The notes beneath the pieces were generated by a model that searched no databases, was not told the origin of the DNA, and worked only from the letters and a program-made list of their open reading frames with translations. Source: Pectobacterium peruviense (GTDB taxonomy: Bacteria; Pseudomonadota; Gammaproteobacteria; Enterobacterales; Enterobacteriaceae). Taken from it: 64,000 nt of DNA. Position 1 is the stretch's first letter. Each line of letters starts with the position of its first letter. The position numbers were made by a program, and so were the translations under genes. The stretch is taken from contig NZ_LXFV01000006.1 in assembly GCF_002847345.1 (NCBI RefSeq), positions 124,001 through 188,000 on the forward strand. The letters are read 5' to 3'. This document shows, in pieces, positions 52,657-64,000 of the stretch.

Positions 52657-53145
52657 TTATTCCGCAGGAACGGGCTTGCCGTCAGGTTTTGGCGGTTGAG
52701 TCAGTCGTTTTTCAAAACTGTCGTTGTACTGCTTCTTCTGCTCTGGCGTCAAAACATTGTAAATTTTGTTTTTGGTTTCCAGCCCGCTCAGCATTCTGGC
52801 CTTGTGTACGGCATCGGCTTTATCCAACTGGGCCTGTGCTTTCGCGGCATCAAACGTATCTGATGCAACCAGGCTATGCATATCACGACGATCATCCTGC
52901 ATAGCTTTGTGCATTTTCTCGCGGGAATCTTTCATGATGTCTTTAATTTGCTGCTTCTGCGCTTCCGTCAAATTCAGCTCCTTAAACATCGCATCCGGCC
53001 CCATCATGCCACGATGCTCCCGACCCTCTTTCATCATCATCTTGTGTTCCGAGCCAGGACCTTTCGGTGCTTCATTAGCATGCGCGAGACCTGCCGCGCC
53101 CAATGCCAAAGAAGAAGCAACCAGCATTGCAGTGAGTTTACGCAT
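52657..53145 (-). CDS. spy: Spy/CpxP-family periplasmic chaperone
   Basis: This 162-residue protein has a signal peptide (1-23, GLAHANE) and a helical body with two LTxxQ motifs (LTEAQKQQI and LTPEQKKQY), basic and Met-rich stretches (HKMMMKEGREHRGMMG) and a Pro-rich tail. Spy binds unfolding proteins in the periplasm and is induced by envelope stress through Cpx and Bae. The 265-bp gap upstream has no gene and should hold its promoter. Confidence 0.92.
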   Translation of the reverse strand: MRKLTAMLVASSLALGAAGLAHANEAPKGPGSEHKMMMKEGREHRGMMGPDAMFKELNLTEAQKQQIKDIMKDSREKMHKAMQDDRRDMHSLVASDTFDAAKAQAQLDKADAVHKARMLSGLETKNKIYNVLTPEQKKQYNDSFEKRLTQPPKPDGKPVPAE

Positions 53146-53410
53146 ATTTTATTCCTCTCTCTGAATTGACTTGTCGACGGCGAGTGCCGTGCTACGAGAG
53201 AAAGTATAGGCCCAACACCTTCAGTTAATTAGAGTAAGGGTAAATCTCTGCAAGTGTCGGCTCCACATTTGCGGCAATTGTGGAGAATGAGGAGGAATTG
53301 TGTAAGGAGCGGGAGTATTACGTGAACAACGTGGCACGATATTACTGCTTTACCCTTGGTGCTTTTTTACAGCACCACGAGCCAATAGCGTAAAAATGCT
53401 GGCAGTGCGC

Positions 53411-53707
53411 TTACGGAAGTGAACGCCTAAAGGCGGTAGCGTCTTGTGCCAACGCATCAAGGTGGGCATGAATGACTTTCATTTTTTGAATCAGCGGATT
53501 TCGCTCCGGCGAACTATCCATTGAGCTAAGCTGTGCAGAAAGCCGTTCAATCTGCGTACAAAGGTAAGCATCACGCTCTTGAGCCTGAAGCAACTGCTGC
53601 TGAAGGGACTGATGTTCCTGCCGCCATGTCTGCTGCTGACGCTGAACGCTTTGCTCTAACGCCTGAAGCGCGCTATCCAGCCGATATTCCAACTCTTCCA
53701 CCCGCAT
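53411..53707 (-). CDS. Small coiled-coil protein of unknown function
   Basis: This 98-residue protein is almost wholly a predicted coiled coil rich in Gln, Leu and Arg (LEQSVQRQQQTWRQEHQSLQQQLLQ). No membrane segment or catalytic motif. I chose ATG 53707 for AAAGG upstream; a TTG six codons earlier is in frame. It is divergent from fadH across 215 bp. I do not recognise a named family. Confidence 0.75.
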   Translation of the reverse strand: MRVEELEYRLDSALQALEQSVQRQQQTWRQEHQSLQQQLLQAQERDAYLCTQIERLSAQLSSMDSSPERNPLIQKMKVIHAHLDALAQDATAFRRSLP

Positions 53708-53874
53708 AACGATACCTTTGCCCAATAAACCCGCGGATTATAATGTCACACGCCCCTGACAACAAACATTCCAGCGCACGATCCCTTGCGTACGCGCGGT
53801 TCCCCCTACAATCGGCAATGACATTAATCACAATAAATAAACATAAATTTCACAACTCACTCAATTACGGCTAG

Positions 53875-55956
<2,082 letters not shown>

Positions 55957-55972
55957 TTTAGGCAGAAACAGC

Positions 55973-57112
55973 TTAACGGGACGAATTCGTTTTAACCGCA
56001 CGCAGCACGGCGAACTTCGTGTTGCTTGCGATCGTTTCACAGTTGCCGAACAAACGCTTCAGTTTGTGGAAGTAATCCAGATGGCGATTACCCACGATAC
56101 GCAGCTCTCCACCAACCTGAAGGCAACGGCGGGCATCCATAAACATCTGCCAGGCGATTTCATCGGTCACAGCCTGTAACTGATGAAATGGCGGATTACA
56201 CAGCACTGCCTGCAATGTATCGCGCCTAACGCGGGACAACCCGTTGTTCACCACGAAGCTACAGCGCTCGACATCCTCCGGGCAGTTAACCTCAACGTTA
56301 ATCTGACTCGAGGCCACCGCCATGTAGGATTCATCAAAGAAGCCGACGGTGGCGTCCGGGTTGGCTTTCAGCGCGGCCAACCCAATGACACCGTTGCCAC
56401 AACCGAGATCGATGATCTTACCGTCTATCTGTTCCGGCAAATGCTGCATAAAGAAACGTGCGCCGATATCCAACCCATTACGCGAATACACGTTAGCATG
56501 GTTTTGAATACGATAGCCGTAACCATCCAGCTCCCACTCAGTAGTAAGTGACTGCTCACTGACTTTGAGCTCCGCCCACTCACAGTGAACCAGACGCGCC
56601 TTTTTCCAAGCCAGCGAGGTTTTCGTCGGCCCCATCACGCGCTCAAACAGCTGCAGCGTAGAAGTATGAATATCCCGCGCCTTCGCCCCGGCAATAATAC
56701 GCGTTTGCGGCGTGACCACCTTACGCAACATTCTCAACTGCTGTTCCAGCAGCGCGATTGTCTTGGGTATTTTCATTACCACCAGAGCAGGCGCATCAGG
56801 CAACTCTGCCATGCTATCCAACAGCGTTACCGCATCGGCATCATAGCCGTTCAGTTCCAGATTATGCCGCGTCGCCAGTTGGCTGAGATAAGAGTCGCTG
56901 ATACTGACAGGCGACTGCGCTTGCAAACCGCAGGCCAGCGCACCGAACGTATCATTGAAAATCAGGCGCGGACCCGGCGCGATTTCCATGGTGCCGAGTT
57001 CACGCAGCAGGTATTCATCTGCGGCATCCCACGCCTGTAGCGCCGAGTTTTCAGCGACCTGAGGGTAACGCACCAACGTCAGGTTGCACGTTTCCAATTC
57101 GAGTTGGCTCAT
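55973..57112 (-). CDS. rlmG: 23S rRNA (guanine-1835-N2) methyltransferase RlmG
   Basis: This 379-residue two-domain methyltransferase has a degenerate N-terminal half and a catalytic C-terminal half with the SAM motif [13 protein letters not shown] and the NPPFH motif of N2-guanine methyltransferases. Convergent with fadH and divergent from ygjR, as in E. coli. Confidence 0.97.
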   Translation of the reverse strand: MSQLELETCNLTLVRYPQVAENSALQAWDAADEYLLRELGTMEIAPGPRLIFNDTFGALACGLQAQSPVSISDSYLSQLATRHNLELNGYDADAVTLLDSMAELPDAPALVVMKIPKTIALLEQQLRMLRKVVTPQTRIIAGAKARDIHTSTLQLFERVMGPTKTSLAWKKARLVHCEWAELKVSEQSLTTEWELDGYGYRIQNHANVYSRNGLDIGARFFMQHLPEQIDGKIIDLGCGNGVIGLAALKANPDATVGFFDESYMAVASSQINVEVNCPEDVERCSFVVNNGLSRVRRDTLQAVLCNPPFHQLQAVTDEIAWQMFMDARRCLQVGGELRIVGNRHLDYFHKLKRLFGNCETIASNTKFAVLRAVKTNSSR

Positions 57113-57273
57113 TAGCCTCTCCTACATCATAAAATTTGCGCTGTTTATCCCTTAAAATAGCCCATCAGTAAATGCTTTTCTCTGCCAGAAAGGGAAATGA
57201 TTGACGTTGCCTTGTCATTTCACCGTGATAATCTGCCTATTCATCACCGATGCCCTCAGGATACCAAACGCTT

Positions 57274-58272
57274 ATGATTCGCTTCGCTATTGTAGGAACC
57301 AGTTGGATCACCCGTCAGTTTGTTGATGCCGCCCATGAAACTGGCAAATTGAAGCTCACCGCCATCTATTCCCGAACGGCAGAAAAAGCACAGCCATTTC
57401 AAGCCGATTACATGGTGGATACGCTCTTTGATTCACTGGAAGCCATGGCGAAATCCGACCTTATCGACGCCGTGTATCTGGCAAGCCCTAACTCACTGCA
57501 CTGCGAACAGGCCCTGCTCTTCCTGAGCCACGGTAAGCATGTCATCTGTGAAAAACCGCTGGCGTCCAACCGCTATGAAGTCGAACAAATGATCGCCTGT
57601 GCCAGAGAAAATCAGGTGGTGCTATTTGAAGCGTTTAAAACTGCCAGCCTGCCTAACTTTAGCGTGGTGCAGCAGGCACTGCCGAAAGTCGGCAGATTGC
57701 GTAAAGTGGTGCTGAGCTACTGCCAGTATTCCTCACGCTACCCGCGCTATCTGGCTGGCGAGAACCCGAATACGTTCAATCCGGCGTTTTCCAACGGTTC
57801 CATCATGGATATCGGCTACTACTGTCTGGCCTTCGCCGTGGCGCTGTGGGGAGAGCCTTGTACTACGCAGGCCAGCGCGACGCTGTTGGAAAGCGGTGTG
57901 GACGCACACGGCAGCATCATCCTGAATTATGGCGATTTCGATGTCACCATCGTCCATTCCAAAGTCAGCCACTCCGCCATTCCCAGCGAAATTCAAGGGG
58001 AAGACGGTTCGCTGGTGATTGAAAAAGTCTCCGAATGCCATAACGTGAAATTCATCCCGCGTGAAGGCAAGCAGTTAGATCTCAGCCAGCCACAGCATAT
58101 CAATAGCATGCTGTACGAAGCAGAAACCTTTGCCACACTGGTGAACGATAACGACATCAACCATGCAGAACTGGCACGATCACGCACCGTTGCTGGACTG
58201 CTGACGGAAATTCGCCGCCAAACGGGTGTCGTGTTTCCTGCCGATGCCGCGACGCCGGGAAATGCGGAATAA
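57274..58272 (+). CDS. ygjR: Gfo/Idh/MocA-family oxidoreductase YgjR
   Basis: This 332-residue NAD(P)-dependent enzyme has the Rossmann motif IVGTSWITRQFV, the conserved EKPLASN and a C-terminal substrate domain with FSNGSIMDIGYY. It matches E. coli YgjR along its length. I chose MIRFAIVG as start, with AGGA upstream. The substrate is unknown, probably a sugar or cyclitol. Confidence 0.93.
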   Translation: MIRFAIVGTSWITRQFVDAAHETGKLKLTAIYSRTAEKAQPFQADYMVDTLFDSLEAMAKSDLIDAVYLASPNSLHCEQALLFLSHGKHVICEKPLASNRYEVEQMIACARENQVVLFEAFKTASLPNFSVVQQALPKVGRLRKVVLSYCQYSSRYPRYLAGENPNTFNPAFSNGSIMDIGYYCLAFAVALWGEPCTTQASATLLESGVDAHGSIILNYGDFDVTIVHSKVSHSAIPSEIQGEDGSLVIEKVSECHNVKFIPREGKQLDLSQPQHINSMLYEAETFATLVNDNDINHAELARSRTVAGLLTEIRRQTGVVFPADAATPGNAE

Positions 58273-58323
58273 GACGGTGATAATTATTTGACCAAGATCA
58301 TCTTTTCACCTATCTTCTGTCAG

Positions 58324-58476
58324 GCAAAGGGGAGTAACTTTTCCGCCAGCTAATCGTCATTACGATGCTTACCGCATCCGGTTACTGGGCAACTTTGATG
58401 AAAAGCTTGATTCTTAATGAAACAGCTTCATTAACGTTGTAAGTGAGACCTTGCCGGGAGGCGAGGTGCATTTGCA
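58324..58476 (+). promoter_or_regulatory. Mn2+ riboswitch (yybP-ykoY; alx PRE element)
   Basis: The leader holds GCAAAGGGGAGTAAC (58324-58338), GGTTACTGGGC (58380-58390), GAGACCTTGCC and GGCGAGGTGCATTTGC, the conserved blocks of the yybP-ykoY motif; GCAAA pairs with TTTGC at the ends. In E. coli this alx leader answers manganese and alkaline pH. A terminator-like hairpin follows. Confidence 0.9.
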
Positions 58477-58488
58477 GCTTTAATAACA

Positions 58489-58526
58489 AGCGGCCAGCGT
58501 CCTTCCGATGTTGGCCGTTTTTGTTT
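58489..58526 (+). terminator. Riboswitch expression-platform hairpin
   Basis: CGGCCAGCGT can pair with ATGTTGGCCG (one G-U, one mismatch), followed by TTTTTG. It lies between the riboswitch and the alx start codon and may be a conditional terminator. Confidence 0.75.
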
Positions 58527-58544
58527 CTATTTAAGGATCTTGCT

Positions 58545-59498
58545 ATGCACACCATCGGCACGCCATGGTTATGGGGCAGCTTCGCTGCCATTGTTATAGT
58601 GATGCTGGCCATCGACCTGCTCTATCAAGGGCGCAAAGGGTCGACGGTAATGACGTTCAAACAGGCTGCCGTCTGGTCGATCATCTGGGTCACGCTTTCT
58701 CTGCTGTTCAACGCCGGTTTCTGGTGGTATTTGGACGGCACAGTAGGCCGCGAAGTCGCTAACGCACAGTCGCTGGCCTTCCTGACCGGTTATTTGATCG
58801 AGAAAGCGCTAGCCGTCGATAACGTCTTCGTCTGGCTGATGCTCTTCGGCTACTTCGCCGTTCCTCCGCAATACCAACGTCGCGTGCTTATTTACGGCGT
58901 GCTGGGTGCCATCGTTCTCAGAACGCTGATGGTGTTTGGCGGCAGTTGGCTCGTCACACAATTCCAGTGGCTGCTCTATGTGTTCGGCGCGTTCCTGCTG
59001 TTCACCGGTCTTAAAATGGCACTGGCTAAAGAAGGTGATGGAGCGATCGGTGACAAACCGCTGGTGCGCTGGCTGCGTAGCCATCTGCGCATGACGGATA
59101 GCATCGAGAACGATAAATTCTTTGTCCGTCGTAACGGCATACTGTTTGCCACGCCGCTGTTTTTGGTGCTGATTATGGTTGAAATCAGCGACGTGATTTT
59201 CGCCGTTGACAGTATCCCGGCTATTTTCGCCGTTACGACCGATCCCTTTATTGTGCTGACGTCTAACCTGTTCGCTATTCTGGGCCTACGTGCGATGTAC
59301 TTCCTGCTGGCTGGTGTGGCTGAACGCTTCTCGCTGTTGAAATATGGTCTGGCCGTCATCCTGATCTTCATTGGTACCAAGATGATGCTCATCGACATTT
59401 TCCATATTCCAGTGGCGATTTCTCTGGGCGTCGTTGCCAGCATCCTGATCATTACCATGCTGATCAACGTCTGGGTGAACAAACGCGCCGAGCGTTAA
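58545..59498 (+). CDS. alx: TerC-family membrane protein Alx
   Basis: This 317-residue membrane protein is close to E. coli Alx, a putative manganese exporter. It has about nine membrane segments and the TerC acidic motifs [11 protein letters not shown] and [14 protein letters not shown] chose the ATG at 58545 (AAGGA upstream); an in-frame earlier start lies inside the riboswitch. Regulated by the leader above. Confidence 0.96.
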   Translation: MHTIGTPWLWGSFAAIVIVMLAIDLLYQGRKGSTVMTFKQAAVWSIIWVTLSLLFNAGFWWYLDGTVGREVANAQSLAFLTGYLIEKALAVDNVFVWLMLFGYFAVPPQYQRRVLIYGVLGAIVLRTLMVFGGSWLVTQFQWLLYVFGAFLLFTGLKMALAKEGDGAIGDKPLVRWLRSHLRMTDSIENDKFFVRRNGILFATPLFLVLIMVEISDVIFAVDSIPAIFAVTTDPFIVLTSNLFAILGLRAMYFLLAGVAERFSLLKYGLAVILIFIGTKMMLIDIFHIPVAISLGVVASILIITMLINVWVNKRAER

Positions 59499-59511
59499 TC
59501 CTTTTCTTCCT

Positions 59512-59537
59512 CTCCGCACGGCTCCCGCTGTGCGGAG
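59512..59537 (+). terminator. Hairpin after alx
   Basis: CTCCGCAC pairs with GTGCGGAG (10-nt loop), 13 bp after the alx stop. There is little T-run, so it is a weak terminator candidate. Confidence 0.5.
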
Positions 59538-59610
59538 ATGTCTTCCCTCATTCAAGTTTCCATATTCAATCATTCCCACGCACGTTCTGCGCGAAAATCA
59601 GTGCTACACA

Positions 59611-59805
59611 GCAACGGCCAAAAGGGTGATAGACAAGGATGTCCGTCATAAAAAAACGTCGGGAGCGTTTTTCAACGTTGCGCAGCAACGGCCCGAAGGG
59701 TGACGGACAAGGATGTCCGTCATAAAAAAACGTCGGGAGCGTTTTTCAACGTTGCGCAGCAACGGCCCGAAGGGTGACGGACAAGGATGTCCGTCATAAA
59801 AAACC
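59611..59805 (+). repeat. 74-bp tandem repeat with ACAAGGATGT hairpins
   Basis: Two full units and a third partial unit start at 59611, 59685 and 59759. Each holds a hairpin with loop AGGA (59702-59721 and 59776-59795 have perfect 8-bp arms; the first, around 59632-59643, has only 4 bp). Units 1 and 2 also carry AAAAACG/CGTTTTT around TCGGGAG. The first unit differs by several bases. No protein is encoded. The array occupies most of the alx-sstT gap. Confidence 0.9.
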
Positions 59806-59953
59806 ACATCATCGCTTTTCTCAAAAGTAAATTTTCATATACTGATACATGCAAACACATTTAGTTACGGAAAGAAAAAACCACCCGGCACATGCCAGAG
59901 GTGTCAGCTCCGTACACACAATCACTAAACGGAACGGTTACACCGTCAAAATT

Positions 59954-61201
59954 ATGGAAACTCAACAGTCTCGCTTTTTGCAATACATTACTCGCGGTAG
60001 TCTGGTTCAACAGATCCTTCTGGGGCTTGCGGCCGGTATTATTCTGGCCTCTCTATCTACGCAGGCCGCGCTGGCTGCCGGTTTATTGGGAACGCTGTTC
60101 GTCGGCGCACTGAAAGCCGTCGCGCCGATTTTGGTATTGGTTCTGGTCATGGCCTCTATCGCCAACCACCAGCAAGGGCAGAAAACCAATATCCGCCCTG
60201 TGCTGTTTCTCTATCTCATCGGCACCTTCTCTGCGGCACTGATTGCCGTCGTGCTAAGCGTCCTCTTCCCTTCCACGCTCGCGCTCAACGCGCAGGCCGC
60301 CGACATCACGCCGCCGTCAGGTATTGTCGAAGTGCTGGAGGGGCTGTTGATGAGCGTCATCGCCAACCCAATTCACGCGCTGCTGAATGCGAATTACATC
60401 GGTATTCTGGTCTGGGCCGTTGGGCTAGGCATTGCGTTCCGTCACGGTTCAGATAGCACAAAGAACATGATTAACGATGCCTCCAACGCGGTCACCATGA
60501 TTGTGCGCGTGGTGATTCGCTTCGCGCCGCTGGGGATTTTCGGTCTGGTGGCGTCAACGCTGGCGGAAACCGGCTTCGGTGCACTGTGGGGCTATGCTCA
60601 TCTGCTGATGGTACTGATCGGCGGCATGCTGCTGGTCGCGCTGGTGGTCAACCCATTGATCGTTTACTGGAAGATTCGCAGCAACCCTTATCCACTGGTG
60701 CTGCGCTGCCTGCGTGAGAGCGGTGTGACCGCCTTCTTCACCCGCAGTTCCGCCGCTAATATCCCGGTAAATATGGAGCTGTGCCGCAAGTTGAATCTGG
60801 ATGAAGACACGTATTCCGTCGCCATCCCGCTGGGTGCCACCATCAATATGGCAGGTGCAGCGATTACCATCACGGTACTGACGCTGGCCGCCGCACATAC
60901 GTTGGGCATTCAGATCGACGTGCCGACGGCGCTTCTGCTCAGCGTCGTGGCATCGCTGTGTGCCTGTGGCGCATCGGGCGTAGCAGGTGGTTCACTGTTG
61001 CTGATCCCGCTGGCGTGCAGCATGTTTGGTATTTCCAACGATATCGCCATGCAGGTCGTTGCGGTTGGCTTCATCATCGGCGTCTTGCAGGACTCGGCAG
61101 AAACTGCGGTGAACTCCTCAACGGATGTGATGTTCATCGCCGCCGTGTGCCACGCGGAAGATGCCAAACTGGCGGAAAAAGAGCGTTTGAATCTGCTGTA
61201 A
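59954..61201 (+). CDS. sstT: Serine/threonine:Na+ symporter SstT
   Basis: This 415-residue transporter of the DAACS family imports serine and threonine with sodium. It has about nine membrane segments, [10 protein letters not shown] and [13 protein letters not shown] and the end motif [15 protein letters not shown]-like stretch ([12 protein letters not shown]). I chose ATG 59954, which gives the family length; the open frame runs 35 codons further upstream but without support. The ribosome site is weak. Confidence 0.96.
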   Translation: METQQSRFLQYITRGSLVQQILLGLAAGIILASLSTQAALAAGLLGTLFVGALKAVAPILVLVLVMASIANHQQGQKTNIRPVLFLYLIGTFSAALIAVVLSVLFPSTLALNAQAADITPPSGIVEVLEGLLMSVIANPIHALLNANYIGILVWAVGLGIAFRHGSDSTKNMINDASNAVTMIVRVVIRFAPLGIFGLVASTLAETGFGALWGYAHLLMVLIGGMLLVALVVNPLIVYWKIRSNPYPLVLRCLRESGVTAFFTRSSAANIPVNMELCRKLNLDEDTYSVAIPLGATINMAGAAITITVLTLAAAHTLGIQIDVPTALLLSVVASLCACGASGVAGGSLLLIPLACSMFGISNDIAMQVVAVGFIIGVLQDSAETAVNSSTDVMFIAAVCHAEDAKLAEKERLNLL

Positions 61202-61293
61202 TCTATTTAGGGGGTAGCTCCCCCCTTCGATAGGCGGCCTCTTAGCCACGCGTAGTGTAGTAGCGCAAGTCTGTTGTCAGTCATTCGGCATAA

Positions 61294-61504
61294 GAAATTA
61301 TGCTGAGGAGATAGCATGCTTAGGATGAGCCGCATGGATGCGGCGAAAGCTTGCGCCACGTCGGGAACGTGTCGCAAGCGGTCCGTTAAGCCTGATACCG
61401 ACGAAGGTATCGCGCAGCGACATAATTTAGCCGGAAGCCAGGGTTCACAGGGCGACGGCGACTTAGCCGCCCTGTGTCGGGCGCGTGCTACGAGGTAGCA
61501 TGAA
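61294..61504 (+). repeat. Multi-hairpin intergenic region
   Basis: Six hairpins follow each other between sstT and ygjV: ATGCT/AGCAT with GAGGAGAT loop (about 61301-61318), GCCGCA/TGCGGC with TGGA loop (61329-61344), GCTTGCG-CACGT/ACGTG-CGCAAGC with CGGGA loop (61349-61379), GATACC/GGTATC (61394-61411), CACAGGGCG/CGCCCTGTG (61446-61476) and TGCTAC/GTAGCA (61487-61501). No credible protein. It may be a mobile repeat or an RNA. A further hairpin, CTAAG/CTTAG enclosing CTCCT/AGGAG, lies near 61558-61593. Confidence 0.7.
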
Positions 61505-61644
61505 AATGGCGGTATTGTGGCGCACGAAACCCTTTCCACATCTGCATAAAAATATGACTAAGAAGCAGCTCCTCGCAGAAGGAGGAACTTAGTTATGTAG
61601 AAAACAGATTTACTTCCGCATCTCGACCAAAGCAAAACCTGAAA

Positions 61645-62175
61645 TTATGCTTTCTTCTCTATGCTAAAAGGATCGATGCCGCGCTGCTGCATGCGCCAGA
61701 AGCGGATGATGTTAAAGCCATTCATCAGCAGGAAGCTGCCTTCGATCAGCGATCCACCAATCGAGCCCAGCCAGATATTGTGCGCAACCCAGCCAGCAGT
61801 TGAACACCACATCACGCAGCGAGTCGTTAACCCAGAGGTGCGGAACAGCGCCCAGGTACTGACGACCGTACCGGCTATCGGCAACAGTTCCATCGCATGA
61901 CGCATGCCCGACAAACCAAACAGCAGCGTGAGCGAAATAAAGACAAACATCACAATAATATTGTGTGTTTTCAGAGAAATGAGCGTACGCGCCGAGTTCA
62001 ACACTGCGCTGGCGCCCGCCGCATTTGCTCCCATCAGAAAGAAATGTAGGCCAATCACGGCGCTGTATGCCGATAGCTGTATTTTGAATTTTTTATCGTT
62101 ACGGTTGAAAAACATGGTGATACCGACCAGAAACGCCAGTACACCAACAGACTGGGCAATCCAATACTGTGTCAT
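61645..62175 (-). CDS. ygjV: YgjV-family inner membrane protein
   Basis: This 176-residue protein has about five to six membrane segments and motifs VGVLAFLVGITMFFNRND and AGWVAHNIWLGSIGGSLIEG of the YgjV (imp-YgjV) family. Function unknown. It lies between sstT and uxaA, as in E. coli. Confidence 0.92.
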   Translation of the reverse strand: MTQYWIAQSVGVLAFLVGITMFFNRNDKKFKIQLSAYSAVIGLHFFLMGANAAGASAVLNSARTLISLKTHNIIVMFVFISLTLLFGLSGMRHAMELLPIAGTVVSTWALFRTSGLTTRCVMWCSTAGWVAHNIWLGSIGGSLIEGSFLLMNGFNIIRFWRMQQRGIDPFSIEKKA

Positions 62176-62264
62176 GATCCCTGCCTCTAAAAAGTTGCTG
62201 CGAAAAAAAACGGCGCCATTATGAAAATGAAACGCCGTTTTATTTTAATTGGAATGGATGATAT

Positions 62265-63755
62265 TTACAACGTTACACCGCTCTTAAATATGGCTAATTC
62301 ACGGAAGTCATTCACTTCATTCTTCGTCAGCTTACCGTCAGCAGTCTCGACAATCAGCTCCACAAACTGACTTAGCAGTTCATCCATCGGCATATCGTGG
62401 ATCAGACGCCCCGCATCGAAATCAATCCAGTGCGGTTTCTTCTTCGCCAGCTCGCTGTTGGTCGCCAGTTTTACGGTAGGGACAAATCCGCCGTAAGGTG
62501 TGCCGCGCCCGGTACTGAACAGCACCATATGACAACCCGCGCCCGCCAGCGCGCTGGTTGCTACAGCATCATTCCCCGGCGCGCTGAGTAGGTTAAGCCC
62601 TGGAGTGTGTAAGCGCTCACCATATTTCAGCACGTCCACCACCTTGCTCTGCCCCGCTTTTTGCGTACAGCCCAGTGATTTCTCTTCCAGCGTAGTGATC
62701 CCGCCCGCCTTGTTACCCGGCGATGGGTTCTCATAAATCGGCTGGTTGTGCGCGATGAAATACTGTTTGAAGTCATTCACCATGTGCACCGTTTTCTCAA
62801 ACGTGGCTTCATCACGGCAGCGGCTCATCAGAATACGTTCCGCACCGAACATTTCCGGTACTTCGGTCAGCACAGTCGTGCCACCGTTGGCGATCAGATA
62901 GTCGGAGAAACGGCCTAACAACGGATTGGCCGTAATACCAGACAGCCCATCGGAGCCACCGCATTCCAAACCAAACTTCAGTTCGCTCAGCTTACCCGGT
63001 TCGCGTTTGTCATGGCGCATCGCTTCATACAGCGTGTGCAGACGCTCCAGACCGGCTTCAACCTCATCGTCCTGCTGCTGACATACCATGAACGTGACGC
63101 GGTCAGAATCAAAACCACCCAATGTGCTGCGGAACGCGTCAACCTGGTTGTTTTCACATCCCAGACCGATCACCAACACCGCACCGGCATTCGGGTGACG
63201 CACCATGTTTTGCAGCATCGTGCGGGTATTCTCGTGATCCTGACCGAGCTGTGAACAGCCGAAGGTATGGCTAAACAGGTAAACGCCGTCGATACCTTCA
63301 GCATCATTGGTTTCTTTCAGGAAACGCTGCTGAATCTGGCGAGCAATCCCGTTCACGCAACCGACGGTTGGCAGGATCCACAGTTCATTACGGATACCGA
63401 CATCGCCATTTTTGCGGCGATAAAGCTGCACGTCCCGATCGCCCATCTGTGCAGGCAGTTCGAGAAATTCAGGCTGGTACTGATATTCATCCAGATCGCT
63501 CAGATTGGTTTTCGCATTCTGGGAGTGAATATGTTCTCCGGGAGCAATAGACACCAATGCATGGCCGATCGGCAGGCCATACTTGGTAATCATTTCTCCC
63601 GGTGCGATGGTTTCTAGCGCGAACTTATGTCCGCGCACGACAGGTTGCTGAAGTGTCACCGTATGGCTATCCACCGACACCGTTTCGCCTTGCTCGACAT
63701 CACGCAGGGCGACAGCCACATTGTCCAGAGAATGAATTTTTATAATACTTTGCAT
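62265..63755 (-). CDS. uxaA: Altronate dehydratase
   Basis: This 496-residue enzyme dehydrates D-altronate to 2-keto-3-deoxygluconate in galacturonate breakdown, the route for pectin monomers. It has a small N-terminal SAF domain (VALRDVEQGETV) and a large C-terminal domain with GCSQLGQD, GLGCENNQ and GSDGLSGITANP. The start at MQSIIKIHSL gives the E. coli length. It begins 19 bp after uxaB and is co-transcribed, probably under ExuR control. Confidence 0.97.
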   Translation of the reverse strand: MQSIIKIHSLDNVAVALRDVEQGETVSVDSHTVTLQQPVVRGHKFALETIAPGEMITKYGLPIGHALVSIAPGEHIHSQNAKTNLSDLDEYQYQPEFLELPAQMGDRDVQLYRRKNGDVGIRNELWILPTVGCVNGIARQIQQRFLKETNDAEGIDGVYLFSHTFGCSQLGQDHENTRTMLQNMVRHPNAGAVLVIGLGCENNQVDAFRSTLGGFDSDRVTFMVCQQQDDEVEAGLERLHTLYEAMRHDKREPGKLSELKFGLECGGSDGLSGITANPLLGRFSDYLIANGGTTVLTEVPEMFGAERILMSRCRDEATFEKTVHMVNDFKQYFIAHNQPIYENPSPGNKAGGITTLEEKSLGCTQKAGQSKVVDVLKYGERLHTPGLNLLSAPGNDAVATSALAGAGCHMVLFSTGRGTPYGGFVPTVKLATNSELAKKKPHWIDFDAGRLIHDMPMDELLSQFVELIVETADGKLTKNEVNDFRELAIFKSGVTL

Positions 63756-63774
63756 GGATAACCCTTCTTGCTGA

Positions 63775-64000
63775 TTAGCAATAACCTTCCACGGCTGAGC
63801 GCATACCGCGTTCAACAATGGTTTGTAACTGTTCAGTCACCTGCGCAGCCAAACCAGGAACCTGCGTTAAATCCTGTTCCCAGTGGTCTGCATCGCGCAG
63901 TACTACATTCACCAGCTCAGCCAGGCTGACAGTGTTTTCTTTTACGCCCGCCCACAGCGTGGAATAACGCTCCAACCAGTGTGCATCATCCTGCAATGGA
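63775..64000 (-). CDS. uxaB: Tagaturonate reductase, C-terminal part
   Basis: Only the last 74 or so residues lie in the window ([23 protein letters not shown], ending MRSAVEGYC). The text and the place upstream of uxaA fit UxaB, which reduces tagaturonate to altronate with NADH. The gene continues beyond base 64000, so start and active site cannot be seen. Confidence 0.88.
   Translation of the reverse strand, partial: PLQDDAHWLERYSTLWAGVKENTVSLAELVNVVLRDADHWEQDLTQVPGLAAQVTEQLQTIVERGMRSAVEGYC

Noticed and set aside
59611-59805. CRISPR array
   Set aside because: The unit is a continuous 74-bp repeat without unique spacers, and no cas genes are near.
61316-61498. Small plus-strand open frame after sstT
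   Set aside because: It coincides with the hairpin series, whose palindromes explain the open frame; no ribosome site.

Overview
The window is chromosomal DNA of a soft-rot enterobacterium, most likely Pectobacterium. I infer this from three things: the E. coli-like core gene order (secG-glmM-folP-ftsH-rlmE, greA/dacB/obgE, rpmA-rplU/ispB, mdh/argR, tsaD/rpsU-dnaG-rpoD), ERIC elements, and genes for plant-sugar use (uxaAB, a beta-glucoside PTS). The species cannot be fixed from the sequence alone.

Layout. (1) 1-1115: a phage-type lysozyme gene followed by a small membrane-protein gene, a possible lysis pair. (2) 1124-19109: an accessory hybrid NRPS/PKS gene cluster. It holds an A-PCP-C synthetase on the minus strand and, facing it, a DUF2589-like gene, a stand-alone A domain, a stand-alone PCP, a 90-residue basic protein of unknown family, a KS-AT-KR-DH-ACP polyketide synthase, a C-A-PCP-TE synthetase, a membrane protein and a CurA-type double-bond reductase. 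The cluster abuts the 3' end of tRNA-Leu(GAG). (3) 19170-31904: conserved housekeeping genes for secretion, cell-wall precursors, folate, the membrane protease FtsH, ribosome maturation, transcript cleavage, L21/L27 and octaprenyl diphosphate. (4) 31990-33708: two paralogous Mu-type DNA-binding proteins facing the Ner-like gene sfsB, then an ERIC element. (5) 33714-41859: mdh, argR, tsaD, the rpsU-dnaG-rpoD operon, mug and tRNA-Ile2(CAU). (6) 42313-53707: a more variable stretch with a surface-sugar acyltransferase, a LysR regulator facing a periplasmic DJ-1-like protein, a 6-phospho-beta-glucosidase convergent with its PTS permease, a DUF305 protein, a diguanylate cyclase and a Spy-like chaperone. 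(7) 53923-64000: fadH, rlmG, ygjR, alx with its Mn riboswitch, a 74-bp repeat array, sstT, a multi-hairpin intergenic region, ygjV, uxaA and the end of uxaB.

The main candidate for an undescribed system is the assembly line at 1124-19109. Read as modules it is complete. A starter acid is loaded on A-PCP and joined by the C domain to an amino acid held on the free PCP. The PKS then adds one malonyl unit that can be reduced and dehydrated, and the last module adds an amino acid whose pocket reads as Asp before TE release. That predicts a short peptide with an internal vinylogous (gamma-amino, alpha,beta-unsaturated) unit, unless the neighbouring reductase saturates it. No exporter and no phosphopantetheinyl transferase lie in the window.

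The second clear regulatory finding is a matched pair of leaders, each a CRP-like site, a BglG/LicT-type antiterminator hairpin and an overlapping terminator, in front of both the glucosidase and the PTS gene. No antiterminator gene lies nearby.
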